The notes below the pieces were generated by a model. That model was given only the letters and a program-made list of their open reading frames with translations. It searched no databases and was not told the origin of the DNA. 64,000 nucleotides of DNA, taken from Chaetoceros tenuissimus. Lineage: Eukaryota > Bacillariophyta > Thalassiosirophyceae > Chaetocerotales > Chaetocerotaceae. The position numbers and the translations under genes were made by a program. The first letter of the stretch is position 1, and each line of letters begins with the position of its first letter. This document shows positions 25,201 through 40,200 of the stretch, piece by piece. The stretch lies in NCBI GenBank assembly GCA_021927905.1, contig BLLK01000062.1, positions 310,001-374,000 of the forward strand, written 5' to 3'.

Positions 25201-28200
25201 ATTGCAACTAAATCTGATGAAATGATTGCTAGAGAGATGCAAATGCAACTATCATCTTTCAGAATTATGACTAGCTATTTTGGAGAATCTAAACCACCAT
25301 ACTGTGTTAGAGCAAAATCCATGAGTGTTGGATCCAAATTGGTAATGAGACATTGTGATGGAAATCTAAGAAACTACTTCCATTTTGATCGATCAGGACT
25401 TTTGAGACTTAGCATAAAGCCAGAACTATGTTTGCGTTGGAATCATACCCAACTTGAGCTGGACAATTGTGTGAATGGTATCGACAATGCTTACTTTGTC
25501 ATGGGTGCAGAAAGAATTCGAGCTGTTGGATTTGGACAGGATCCAACTGTTCAGTGGCTTGTTGGATTGAACCCAAAGAAACCAACAGAAAAAGTACGTC
25601 TGTATAAGATGAGTGCAAATAGAGATAACAAGTCTCTTTTCCTTTGGTCCAAGGATAATGCATCAGAGGCTCCATCAAATGTACCGACTTCTTATCCATC
25701 TACACAGCCTTCTTCTGAACCATCAGTAAAACCAAGTCCATCGCCGTCTGCTAAACCAAGTCCATCGCCGTCTGCAAAACCATCTGCAAAACCAACTCTG
25801 TCGACAGAACCCTCTTGGTTTCCGTCAATTTCGCATCTTCCTACTTTGTCCTACTTTACCCAGGCTGCAATGGTGTTAGAGTTGACAGGAATTACCGAGT
25901 TGACTCAAGATGTCGAAGATGCCATCAGAGAAGGTATCAGGAATGCTTACGCACCTTTCGAAGTAAGTGAGATTGTAATAACTACTATCTCTTCTTCATC
26001 AAGATTTCTTTCAACAAATAGAAAAAGAGAACTTGATTCTCATTTAATGCTTTTAATGACAATCAATGTAAGACTTTACGAAGAAAGTGCAACAAGTTCA
26101 GACATGTTTGAACAGGTAGTAGCTGGTGTTCTAAACACATTTGAGAAGAACGGCATCGATGCAGGGGTGACAGCAAAGGTTGTACCGAGTGAAATTCCAT
26201 CTGGTAAGTGCTGTCTTGACGCACCTTTGACCATCATCTTTCACTTGACTTTAGTGATTCTAATATCTCATATTCAAACTCAATAGATATGCCTTCAGAC
26301 ATTCCGTCTTTGCTACCAAGCACTTCTCCATCGGACGAACCCAGCTCGACACCTTCTGATCAGCCATCCTCAGAGCCATCATTAATTCCTTCAGATCAAC
26401 CATCCTTGTTGCCTTCTTCAGAGCCATCCCAAGAACCATCTCGTGATCCCAGCTCTGAGCCTTCTTTGCTTCCGTCGAGCGAACCTTCTGATGAGCCGTC
26501 TTTACTGCCTTCGGTCGAGCCCAGCATGGAACCTTCACGCGATCCAAGTTCGGAGCCTAGTCTTTTACCTTCCAGCGAACCTTCTGATGAGCCGTCTTTA
26601 CTGCCTTCGGTCGAGCCCAGCATGGAACCTTCACGCGATCCAAGTTCGGAGCCTAGTCTTTTACCTTCCAGCGAACCTTCTTCCGAACCAAGTGAGTGTG
26701 TTGATGAAGAAGGATGGATTGTAGGTGGAAGTTTGACCGACTCTGAAAATCAGCCATATGCAGGGACTACATGTGCCCAACTAAGTAACTTTACTGATCC
26801 TGAGCCATGGTGTAAAGCAATTCTGAATCAACCCAATTCTACATATCTTGGAAAAGCCGTTGATGAAGCATGTTGTGCATGTCATGGAAGCACTTTCAAG
26901 ACAAACTATCCATCTGTTGCACCTACAGATCAGCCATCTATCTCTACTTATCCGTCAGTTGTACCTGTAGCTTCCCAAAGTCCAAGTGCCTGTGTGGATG
27001 AGCCAGACTGGTCTTTTTTTGACAAGGAGGGGCTCAAGTTAGGATGCAATAATATTCGAGAAAGTATTGAGCGTAATGAGGTAGATTCGTGTACTCAGTT
27101 TAAGGACATTTATTCTGATGATAAAACTGTGAACTCAGCCTGTTGTATTTGTGGAGGAGGAATGCACCAGTCACGAGAACCAAGTTCTGTACCTTCAGTA
27201 TCCATGATGCCTTCTTTCAATTCTTCAGCACCAAGTGTATGTGTAGACGAGGAAGATTGGATTGTTGGAGGTAATTCAACTTATGCAGGTATAACATGTG
27301 CTCAATTAAGTTCTATGAACAACACAGACTCTTGGTGCGAGGCGATTATGCAGCAATCCAATTCAACTTATCGCGGAAAGGCTGTGAATGAAGCCTGTTG
27401 TGCATGTGATGGAAGTAAGTTCCAAAACATAGCTCCATCAAGTGTACCTTCAGAGAAGCCGTCCATCTCAGAGTCTCCATCAATGAATACTTTTCCTTCA
27501 TATATGCCTTCAAGTGAACCATCAAAATGTGTTGATGAACCCAATTGGGTTTTTTACAATGACACTGGACACCAACTTGGATGCGAAGATTTGATTGTGA
27601 ATTACACCATCGGAATTGATATGTGTGAAAGGTTTAAAGATACATATTCAGATAGCAAAACGGTAACTACAGCGTGTTGTCTATGTGGAGGAGGCATTAA
27701 TTTATCTAGAGCGCCGAGTGACACGCCATCACTCTCCCAAATTCCATCACATTCCCCTTCTTTGTCAAGTGCACCTAGTGACGCGCCAAGTAACATTCCA
27801 ACAACTAGTCCAACAGTATCAATAGCGCCATCTAACTTCCCAATAGCGCTGAATGCTCGTGTACTAGATGAAAAAGTGTGTAGGGCCCATTCGGAATGCT
27901 TTTCAGGTAGATGTCTACTTCCCCCGTTAGTGAATATAACTGTCATAAGTAATCAAACCTATGAGACCGAAGACGCGCAGGGAGTTCGGTACAATACAAC
28001 CATTGAAGTCGCAGATTCTACCATTTCTCAGCCACCAGGGATATGTGAACCAGGGGTGAGTACTATGCACTTTTTGAATGAAATTATTATCACAAATTTT
28101 CTAATAGGATTTTGGATAGGTTTTACACACAGCGGAAACTTCCTCGGACTTTGAACTACTTCCAAACGTTAAGTATTTCTCAGAAAACCTTGAGTATTAT

Positions 28201-31200
28201 GTTTCTTTTGAATCTAGCGGTTATTTAGTTTTAAGAAAGGTTAGTGCTCCAGAAGCCCCTGTATGGAGTTCTCCTCTACCAGGTGGTGAGCATTCCGGAA
28301 ATACCTGTATTTTACAAGAAAATGGTAATATTATCATCTATAACAGTGCAAAGAAACCTTTGTGGGCGAACATCCAACAGCCTCTCCAGGTAAGTTGAAT
28401 GAATATTGACTTGTTAGACCAAGAATCTTGGCTTATTTTCATTATTTCTGTATTCGAAAAGGCTTGTGAGGGACCATGCCAAACAGATTCATCTTGTGAT
28501 ACAGGATTAAGATGTACAAAAGACAGTTCCTTGCGATTTCTTGGTGATTTTTTTAGTCGTAACTTAGAAGGTGAATCTCCGGAACCTTCGAATAATCCTT
28601 CCGATGAACCTTCGGATCAGCCAAGTTCCGTGCCGTCATCGATGCCATCCGATATTCCAAGTGGTAAGTTCTTCACAATTGCTGAGACTTGTGTTTTGCA
28701 AAAGATATGATGGGACAACGATTCCATATCAAGCACACTCGTCGTACTTTTGCTGTCATGCTCGTTTCACGTTCATCTTTCACTTGACTTTAATTATTCA
28801 CTAACTCCATATCTTTCAAATTCCAAACTTCACACCTTCAGACGCTCCGTCCGATGTACCTTCTGACGTTCCAAGTGGTGAGTAAATGAAGAATGAAAGT
28901 AGAAGAGTAGATGCTTCTTTGCAAGGCTATGATAGACCTTGGCCATCACAAAGTATTCTGTTGCCTTGGTTGACGTGGTTTGGTCTGCCACTTCCCTTTT
29001 CTGCATCACTTACACTTTACTAACTCCGTTTTTTTGTTTCTTCTTCTGCTCAATAGACCAACCTTCAGATACACCATCTGGTAGTATTTCTGATAGTCCG
29101 TCTGAGATACCGTCTTCTGTCCCCTTTTCTAATAGGATTTTGGATAGGTTTTACACACAGCGGAAACTTCCTCGGACTTTGAACTACTTCCAAACGTTAA
29201 GTATTTCTCAGAAAACCTTGAGTATTATGTTTCTTTTGAATCTAGCGGTTATTTAGTTTTAAGAAAGGTTAGTGCTCCAGAAGCCCCTGTATGGAGTTCT
29301 CCTCTACCAGGTGGTGAGCATTCCGGAAATACCTGTATTTTACAAGAAAATGGTAATATTATCATCTATAACAGTGCAAAGAAACCTTTGTGGGCGAACA
29401 TCCAACAGCCTCTCCAGGTAAGTTGAATGAATATTGACTTGTTAGACCAAGAATCTTGGCTTATTTTCATTATTTCTGTATTCGAAAAGGCTTGTGAGGG
29501 ACCATGCCAAACAGATTCATCTTGTGATACAGGATTAAGATGTACAAAAGACAGTTCCTTGCGATTTCTTGGTGATTTTTTTAGTCGTAACTTAGAAGGT
29601 GAATCTCCGGAACCTTCGAATAATCCTTCCGATGAACCTTCGGATCAGCCAAGTTCCGTGCCGTCATCGATGCCATCCGATATTCCAAGTGGTAAGTTCT
29701 TCACAATTGCTGAGACTTGTGTTTTGCAAAAGATATGATGGGACAACGATTCCATATCAAGCACACTCGTCGTACTTTTGCTGTCATGCTCGTTTCACGT
29801 TCATCTTTCACTTGACTTTAATTATTCACTAACTCCATATCTTTCAAATTCCAAACTTCACACCTTCAGACGCTCCGTCCGATGTACCTTCTGACGTTCC
29901 AAGTGGTGAGTAAATGAAGAATGAAAGTAGAAGAGTAGATGCTTCTTTGCAAGGCTATGATAGACCTTGGCCATCACAAAGTATTCTGTTGCCTTGGTTG
30001 ACGTGGTTTGGTCTGCCACTTCCCTTTTCTGCATCACTTACACTTTACTAACTCCGTTTTTTTGTTTCTTCTTCTGCTCAATAGACCAACCTTCAGATAC
30101 ACCATCTGGTAGTATTTCTGATAGTCCGTCTGAGATACCGTCTTCTGTCCCCTCAAATGCTCCAAGTATAACAATGCTTCCTTCCACCGAGCCGTCACAA
30201 TCTCCAAGTGTTTCTATATTGCCTTCGTCTATCCCATCATACGAGCCACCTCTTGGTTGTAGTGGGGACTATGATGGCACCACAGACATTTGCCTCGATC
30301 CAGAGGTTACAGGTGATATATTTGCTGCAATAAAAAGTACTAACTCCCAAGCCTACCTTCAGGGAGATCTTGCACTCTGTGAAGGAAATTGTTTGGTAGA
30401 TGAACACTGTGAGGGGACAAAAATTTGTGCGAGTCAGACTGCGCCAGGAATAGTACGGGGCTGTTATATTGAAGACGACATAGTTGAAGAAGACTGGAAG
30501 TACTGTGTCTACCCCGAGATAAACACCTCAAAAACTACCCTTCTTTCTGATGGAGCTAGTTTTTTGCGTGTTGAGAACACGGGAAAACTGCAAGTTATTC
30601 GAAGAGATGATAAAAGAATTATTTGGGAGGTCCCAGCAGTTGGCGGATCTCCTGAACTAGGTATAAGTGACACTGGGTTTCAAGTAAAAACAGATGTATC
30701 TGTCCACTTATCAAGGGATATATTCCTGGTTGGTGATTATGTACATAAAGACTTTGCAATTGAAGTTAACTCAACCGAAAATTCTGGTCTGAGTGTTACC
30801 AACACACCCAATTCTGTCACCATTCACGGAACCATTTCAAAAGCATATGAGTTACCCAAACCTATTGATGTTTCGGCATTTAGTAGGCTTTCCTTCGATG
30901 TCACTGTTGGTAAAGGTGTCAAAGTTCTTGCCCTCTGTGCTGATGACGGACTGATTGCTAGAGACAATGATGACGGAAGAGTGATTACAACCTGTCTTGC
31001 ACTGGGAGGTTCAGCTATTGATGAAAACCTGGAACAATACACTTCCCTCGATCTTGACGCCTCCGTTCCTATTCCTGCTGGCACTAAAATTGAAGTGAGA
31101 GATTTCGATTTATCTTCACTTTTCCCCTCTAGGAGCAAAATGAAATACATTGGTTTTTTCCAGGTTTTGAGCAACAATTTTGCATCGCCAACGGCTTCCA

Positions 31201-34200
31201 TCATTGAAGACCTAAACTTTTTTGATGCAACCGAAGCATCACTCAGGAGAAGGCTTGAGACTGGAGAATCCGTGTGTCAGAAAGGAACTAGATGCCCTCC
31301 AGGTGAATTGGTCGCTACTGATAAAGCAGGCTTGTATGACACATGCCAGGCAAGTGGTGACTTCTGTGCACCTGCCTCCAAGATTCTCCAACAGATTTCA
31401 AAGAATGAAGGTGATGTCTGCTTAGATCCCAAAGAGTGTAGATCAGGACAATGTGAAAACAAAAAATGTGTATCAAAAGTAAGTTTCCGAAATCTTTTAC
31501 TCATTGCATTTTTTTCACAAAATATTTGTAAATTTATCTCACCTCTTCATAAAATAGTCAATGACGATAAGAAAGAAGAATTTCCCAAAGAAAGAAGTAA
31601 AATTTAATGGTTGGACTGAACCATCATCTCCAAATAAAGTAAATGTATGCGAAGGCGACTGTGACAGGGATGACCACTGTGAAGGTGATTTAAAATGTTT
31701 TCATGACGCAATAAAGAAGAATCAAGGAATCCCTGGATGCATTCAAAGCGAAGATTTCGCAAATGACGCTGATTTTTGCTATGAAGTTCCGACACTGTTG
31801 CAGATTGAATGGGATGGTTCGTACGGCGATGTGAATACATTCGTAGGTAAAGGAGGGTCTATTGTTGATAGTACTGGAAAAATTCAGCTTTTCGGAAACG
31901 TCTGGAAAGCTTATAAGCTTTCGACACCATATAATGTGAATGGAAATACCCGAGTTAGTTTTAAGTTTGAGATGACACAAGAGGCAGAGGGGCACGCAAT
32001 TTGCTTCGAAGACGACAAAATATCAGATACTTTTGGAGGCTTCCACAAGCGCTGCATCATGGTGAGTTTTCGATTCTATTTCTTTATCGAATGTTACATT
32101 TTTACCTCATAGTTCAATTATTCGATTTCAAGGTTGGTGGGACTGAGTTTGATCATTGGGATGGAACCCATGTTGAGAAGGTTGTCCTTGAAAGTGATGA
32201 CAGTGGCATCACCATTGCATCTGTTGATGTAAAAATTGCCCACTTTTTCCCGCACAAAGGATCTCAAATCAATTATATTGCTTTCATTCAAGATAATGAC
32301 GCATCGCCTTACGAAGGCGTCTCAGCATTTTATGACATTGAACTATATGAGGAGGAAATTGTAAGTGTCTTTTCCTTTTTTTTTTTTTTGAATCAGTGAA
32401 TCTTTTCTAATATATCATTTGGTAGAGTACAACTTGGGAGCATATTCCAAAATTAGCTCCAGTGAAAGTCCTGGACACCAAAAAGTATGAAGTCATTTCG
32501 TCGGTACTCTCATACGACCATGAATACCAGGCTTCCATAGTGGAGGAGTGTAAAATTACTGATAGAAAAGATAAGTTATCACAAGAGCTAGAAGACTTTG
32601 CTCTGGATAGGAGACGACCAATCCGTGCAATTAAATGCCGAAAAAAGCAGTGCTCTCAGATGGATTTCTCTACAGACTTGAAGTTAAATGACATGGAAAA
32701 CAGTGATAAGCGAATCTTGGCAGGGGTCCCAAAAGTGTCAACAACATTCTTTGTCACAAGTTACAAAAGACTCGCAGATCTAGAGGGCAATGTATATTTA
32801 AGCAAAAAATGTCCGACCGGGACCCTCGCTTCCTTCGTATCACGCGAAGCAAAGTTGACGTATTACACTCATTCGTATCAAGTCAAATGCAACTGTGGAT
32901 TTTTAGGGTGTTGTTGCGATAGATGCGATAGATCGATAAATCTCCCAACGGCTACAGTCACAAGAAGAGTTGATTGTGTTGAACTTGACGACGATGCAGG
33001 TTTTATTGTGATTGATAATGATACAAAGAATTCGGGCTGGGTTTCTTCGGGGGACAGTGGAAGTGAAACTGCACAATGTCCAGAAAACTACTATGTTGGC
33101 GGAATGGAGTGTGAAAAAAATAGTAGCTGGGGTGACAACTGTAATACAATGAGGCTTATTTGCAAGAAAATAGAGGTAAATATATTCGTATGCATGGATT
33201 TACTTTTCGATTTATAGTCATCTTACAATGAATTCCTCGAACAGATTTTGCCTCAGTATTCTGCAGTCACTTCCTTGAGACTGTACTCCAAATCTAATGA
33301 TTGGGGCGAGCACACTGGAATTGAGGAATTAAGAACCTTGCCACGTCCAGTAACAAACTTTAAGATTCCAGATTCACAATTTCCTAGTGCCTGTATTTCA
33401 CCTGAGAAGTATGACAACAACTCATTCGGTACCGTTGTGAAATTTTGGTTGTTCACATTCCAAATATCTAACGGAGATTGGATCCATACTCGTGAAAAAT
33501 GGACTTCTGGTGATAGTGGCCTTGGTATTACAGGACTAGGATTTTCATTCACCAATGATGATGTTTTTTATTATCAGAGCTCTAAAATTAAAGAGCGTGG
33601 CATTACAGCGGATGAAACGTTTTTACCAGTGGTTGAAAAGAATTTTATACCATTAGGTAATGCTGTCGTTCAATCAAAAATTGGAGGTGTAACAATATCT
33701 AGACCAAGTGAAATTGGTTCAAACACAGGATTTGGGGAATTATCGACTACATATGGAGACCCTTTCAAGTTTGCAGCAGTGAATGCCCCTCGTGCAACAC
33801 ATGAAAAAATTTCAAATAGTGGCGCTGTGGTCTTTTACAAGAAACATTCCACAAGGGGTTGGATTTTTGATGGAGTTGTGTATGGAGCAGAGAGTAATCA
33901 TCAACTTGGTCAACACTCGCTTAATTTTTTGACTGGGCACATTCTAGAAGTATATTCCAATCACCATGGAGTTGACTACATCAGTAATGTCTTGAGCGAG
34001 TGCCCAAAACATGCCAAAAAGATAGGATCTTTATGCATTTGCGAGTATGGATATTTAGCTGTAAATCACGGTGAAACATTGACTAGGAGCATCCATTCCG
34101 ATGATTACTGCACTTTGTCGTTTTTCTCTTCCATTGTCATTCCAAAAGTAGAAGATGAGAAGAATATGATTGAAGTAGTGATTAAAAACGGCTTTGAAAG

Positions 34201-37200
34201 TTTCCCGACTACTTCCTATGAAACTTATGAGAATTGGAATAATTTCTTCAGTCTATCTCAGGCCAGTGAAGACTCCAACAATCCAGAACTTATAACTCCT
34301 GTGTACTCGACAACATTTACTGTTAAGAAGAATCCAAACAATGATATTATATTTACTTTCTATGGTTTGATCCCAGGAAAGAAATATCTTGCCAAATTTA
34401 CCAATTTTCAGAGTCCTCAGCCAAACGTTGATTTTCCAATTATACCAAGTTGCTCTTGTCAATCATTAACAAATCCAGACCAAACTGGTCGACCAAGAAA
34501 TCTAGTCATTAGTCAAGATCGGGGGCATGTACAATTTAAATTCCTCGACAATTCCAAGTGTGAAAATGGATTCTCCTTCACACGTTTCAAAGGATATGCA
34601 GAGTTCGTCGATGACTCGAGTTCAGCGGCTAGTTTTTCGAAAGACTATTCATATCAGGCACCGACTCAGTGTGACTCTGACATTTCTCCCGAACGAGAAG
34701 CAAGTGATGATTTAAAACTTTCTCTACTTCCTGTAGGAAATATATATTCATATTGTGTAAGAGCAGTGAAGAACGGGGGCTACATGGATATTGCACCGAA
34801 TGCAGAGGAGGTTAGAAGTGTATCTTCTTCTTCGGCCCTTTGTAAAAGTCATGAAATTGCATGGGAGTCTTCCATTTCAGGACTTGTCAGTACAGAACCA
34901 AATGCGGGTACAATTGCAATTAAAGGCGTGAAAGTTCGATGGCAACTTCTTTCAGAAGAGACTCTTCAGCCGCTATCCTGTCCTGCTTGTACTGGCGAGA
35001 CTTACACTGACAAGGGAGGAATTTTTGAGATCAAAATTTTGGTTCAGGAGGAAATTGCTCTTCATGGCAAAAACGATGCTGACATACCAATAAAGCTCTT
35101 CTTTTCCAAGACCACTACATCTGATGCAAAGGAAATTCCCCATAGATTCCTTTGCAATGAAGGACAGGATATTTGTGATGATAGTAAGGGATTCATCACA
35201 TACGTCAGACATCTTCATTTTGATTTGCCTCTTCATATTTATGATGACACAAGCGTACCTTTTACTGGTCAGTTGACTATTCATGGAACTAAATGTCCAA
35301 TCATGGGAGCAAGAGCATGTCCTCTTCATAAGCGAGTATCTGCGAAATTAGAAGATCAAAATGCCCTCGCTGGAACTCTATGCGTCGAAACAGATTCAGA
35401 TGGCTTTTTCACAGCCCCTGTTGTGATTGGCTCTGTCATCTATGGAGTAAGATTTGAGTATCATGAGCATGAATTTAAAAAGTCTTTTGAGAATAAATGG
35501 AATTACGATCAAGGCGTTGAAATTTCTGAAGGTGGTTTCTATGCTAAGAACGATTATCAAGACATTACCAAAGCTCGTTTGATAGTACAAGGTAAGATAT
35601 TCTATGCACATCATTCACTCAAAAGACTATTTCAATACCTCATTATCGCTTTTCAATTAGTTGCTGGTGGTTTGTGCGACTTGACTTTGGGGCCGAGTGA
35701 GATTGAGATAAGAGTAAAGGGGTGTGCTGCAGAACTTCACGAGGGCGGCATTTTAGAAGAAGTAAAAAAACAAAGCTCATTCGAAGCGACATATACCGAT
35801 GTTCCAGCACAATTCCTTGAGGTGAAGGTAACGAAAGTTGAAGGTCAAACGCAAATCACAGAATTTTTTAACGGTGCTGATCCAGTTGTGAGGACCATCA
35901 GTCTTCTCGAGACTGGAGAGGAAGATAAGCAAGAGGATGCATTAATTGATACACCAGATGACGGAGACACAGGAGAAGAGACCAGCGAAGTGAAGGATAA
36001 GTCTGCGTATAAAACATCTGAAAAACGAAAAGAGACAGTAAGATTTCAATACGACGGTACTCTTGAACTGAAAGTTGAGGTCACTAGAGGGGATAAACTG
36101 ACCTGTGCTGACTATGCAATGAAAGATGAGGATGACCGTTCGTTCCATGTTGTTGATTACATGACACTTATAGAAATGTCCATTCAAGTGAGATATAAGG
36201 TATTGGAAAATACCTACTGTAATTATGTCGACCCTGATACACATAAGCTCTCAATAGAGAGTAATTTAGGGATGGATAGAAATGGGGGATTTGCCGATTT
36301 TTACAATCAACTCCCAGATGCAAAACAAAAGGAAATGATTTCTATTTGTTCAACAATTGCTCCACCAAACGGAAAGGCAAGTGGTCCATGTTTAATATCA
36401 ATAGAAAGTAGCAAAGAGTTTTCTGGAAAGAAAAAGTTTGAAATGACCGTAGGAAGACCAAATATCAGTAAAGGAGTTGAGGCACCATATTTCTCCAAAA
36501 ATGTAAACATTCGTGTAGTCGGTGGTGCGAATAATGTGCAACATAGAGCAGATTTCTTTGTTGAAGGTCAATTTTCGAAGGGTGCCGGAGATTCATTTGC
36601 TTTCCCAACACATCAGCCAGTAATGGTACTTCGAGATCCACCTGTAAGTTTCGAAATTGGTGATTGCATTTCGATTAATCTTTACTCATTTTTCTGTTTA
36701 AATCTCAGGGAGGAAGCTCATTTGCTTCGTATGACAATGTTCGAACAAGTATCCGAATGTACCACAATCATGATAAGACTGAAAACGACGGCGAAGTAAG
36801 CCTTGCTCTGGGACTTGTTTTTCATCCAGATACTGATGTGTGTGCTGGAGGTGTAAGTATCATGCTAAAGGTCCTATATTATTTTTATTTATTTTTTAAC
36901 ATTTTTGTTTCTTAGGGTTTGGGAGCTATTCTTATCACTTGTAAAGAAACGGTTGGAGGAGAAACAGCAAAAGAAGGTGGGACAAAACAAAATGTTACTA
37001 TAAGCGCAGCAGAATCCTCTAGAACTATAACAAGTTCCTTCTCAACAACATGGAGTTACCAAACAAGTGATGACCCTCAAATTGCCGGGGAGGATAGTGA
37101 TGTATTTGTGGGTGAGTTTAACCATGATGTTCAATCCATATGTCATTTTCCTTGTAGAGATACTGACCATTATTTTTCTATTGTAAAGTACCGAATCTCA

Positions 37201-40200
37201 ATGTGTTTTTCGATGAGGTGTTCATTGTTCGGTGGTCGGACGATACTTGTTCAGCAAAACTCGATGATGATGGAGAAACTTTTCCCGCTACTACTATCTT
37301 CGATATTGATTCACCAACAAACAAACCAGCTTTCACCTTTTACTCAAGACATCACATCAAGACTACAAAGATTCCTGAGTTAGAAGCTGCAGTAGATTCA
37401 CAAATTGATGTTGTAGAGCTTGTGCAAAAGTCTCTCGAAGCCAAGAGTGGAGGTGATAATGTATGCTGTAAAAAAGCAAACACAAACGGATATTGCTTAC
37501 CAGGCGAGGATGGCAGGAAATGTACACAAGAAGATTTGGATCATGAATTGGAGGGCTTTAGAGAAGTTTTCATGGCTGAAATTAATTGGCTCTCAATTTT
37601 ACAGTCTGCAGATGATACGAAAAATCTAGCAATCAAGGATGCACAATATGGAAATGTTTTGAATTGGTTCAAGAATCAGGAAAAGTACCAGTATTTTGAA
37701 TCATCTGAAAATACAGAGAGAGAAAAGGATTATGTAAGAATGGAAACTGGTATGACCGAATATTCTCAACTTGCCCCAGAAAGTTTGACTTCGATGATGA
37801 CCCCGATCGATAGAGGTACAAATCCAATCACGGCAAATACAGATAGTGCAAAGGCAAACAGAATCCAATTCAGTGGATCTAGCGGGGAATATACATTGAC
37901 TCTTGATAGAGCTTCTTCTGAAGAATATACTACAATGACTTGTTTAGACTCCGGTGCAATGAAAGCAATGGACTTGTGGAGCAAGATTGTAGGATTCAAT
38001 CCTTTAGATAGTGTTATTGATACAGCTTTAGATAGACTTGCAAAAAAATTTAGAACATTATCTGGAGATAAAAAAAAAAAAGCAGAACTGAAAGTGAAGT
38101 TGATTAAGAAGGATCAGGCTATAGAGAGCTACAAAAGGATGAAGGCCATTAAAAAAATGGAAGATGAGAAAAAAGCAAAACTGAAAGATGCAAAAGAAGA
38201 GGCGGAGCGCATTCAAAATGAAATTGATAACGAAGAAGATCCTAAAAAGAGACATGAATTAAAGAAAGATGCAAAAGAAGCAGAAGCTGCGAGTGTCCAG
38301 GCTGAAAAAGAAAGAGTGGAAGCAACGAAAGAAAAAGGGAAAAGAATTAGAGAAGAGAGAGAACGAAATAAGAAAAATGTCGCAACTAATGATAGCAAAG
38401 ATGGTGTAGAACGTAAGAATGCACTAAAGGATGTGAAAGAAGCTGAGAGGGACGGCAAAAATAAACCTGATAGAAAGCAAACAGATGTTGCGGAACAAAC
38501 TGGGAAAAAGCAGGTGTGGAAAGGGGGCTCTTTCCTTGAAAATGCCGTGAAGAATATTGGATTTGCATTTTCATCTGGTCCGATTGTCATTGCTTCAATG
38601 ATTGCTGGGTGTAACTCTGAAGTTACAAGTGAAGCTGCACCTGCTGATCTAGACTTATCAACAACAATTTTTGGAGTTGGTGTCGAAGCTGGATTTTTTG
38701 GAGGTAAGTCTTTTTATGTACACAATTTTTCCCTTGGGACGTTTTCCTCACTTACACATTTCGTTTCCTCTATCAGAATTCAGTGCTGTTGTTACACATG
38801 AATCTGATCGAACGGACGAAGAATCCGAGGAAACAAGTGTATCCTTTACACTCTCTGATCCGGATATTGATGATGAATTTGTGGTCGATATCTACTATGA
38901 CGAGTTTTATGGGACATTTATTTTCAACACCGTTGCAGGACGAAGCAAATGTGTATGGGAAACGGGGACTGCAAGAAGCGAAGATCCAGCCTTGATCTCT
39001 TTAAATCCAGCTTCTTCTTTCATTTACCCAGATGAAAAAATGGTATTTGAAGTAGAAATGAAAAATATAGGAAAGACTGGGGATAGCTTCTTCTATGTGA
39101 CTCAAGAGGCTTCTAGTCGAAACTTGGAAGTAAAAATTGATGGAAGTCGTCCTATAGATGAGAATGGTCATGTTATTCAACTTTACAGGGACAAACCTGT
39201 GATCAAACAAATCATTATCTCGAGGGGGCTGTTAGCAAAGGGTGTCGAAGGATATGAATTCCCAGCTATCGATTTAACCTTGAAAAGTAAATGTGAAGCA
39301 GATATGAACACAAGACAAAGCACAAAGGATGGAATGTACGTTACTATTCCACTCTTTAATAGTGTGAACTCAGGTGGTCAGAAAGTTCTGAAGTGGATTG
39401 AACCATGCCCAAAGATTCATTGGAGTGGTGGACTGAACAGAGAGAGATCATTCCTTGTGAATCTAGATACGTTGAGTCAAAACAGCGAGAACAAGGCCCA
39501 AGTTGATGTTCAAATCTTCAACCCTCTTGCTAGCAAGGGCAAAAAGATTACAAACACAGGAACAAACTTAGAACATGTTTATCTTCGTTTTCGACAGAAA
39601 GGAACTACTGTTTGGAGCTTAGCTCAATCGGTGACTCCTGATGGAAATCTGGAAGACATGGATTTCTTGAAGAAGGATTTTGGTGTTAATGAAGACGATT
39701 ACGGCTTTTCTTCTCTATTTTGGCGACTTGACAAGGTCCAACAAGGGCACCTTGAAATAATGCTGGAGACAAAATGTATTTCCCAAAGTAGCGACCCTGA
39801 TGTTGTGAAAGGGTTCAGGGAAGATGTTATCTCTGGTGTTTATGATATTATTAGACCAGAGCATTATGGAACAAAAGCTCTTCCTCTCCGACACGATATA
39901 CTTTACGGTGAAGAAATTCAAGTGTTGTTCACTGAGGCCATCAGGTGCCAGAAACCATACCCGTTTTCTATCAACATTGATATTGATAATACAAACTATA
40001 AAGGCCTTAAAATTGGCGAAAATATACAAGTCAACTGTCGCGATAACAAGCTTGGCTTCCAATTAAAAAATATTGATCCTTCGCTTGTTGGCGGTAAAAA
40101 CTTTGACGTAGAGATTAGTGGAGTAGAAGATTTAGCACGTAATGAAATTTCGCTACCAATCAAATTTAAAAAGCGTTTTGCAAATCTTGACTTGGACAAT

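Noticed and set aside
29057-29256. Read-through ORF at the junction of the 1,028-bp copies
   Set aside because: It reads intron sequence and the lectin exon in the wrong frame and stops; it is a by-product of the duplication.
36640-36856. Identification of the [12 protein letters not shown] region as a named domain
   Set aside because: The motif looks familiar from very large extracellular proteins of protists, but I cannot name the family with certainty.
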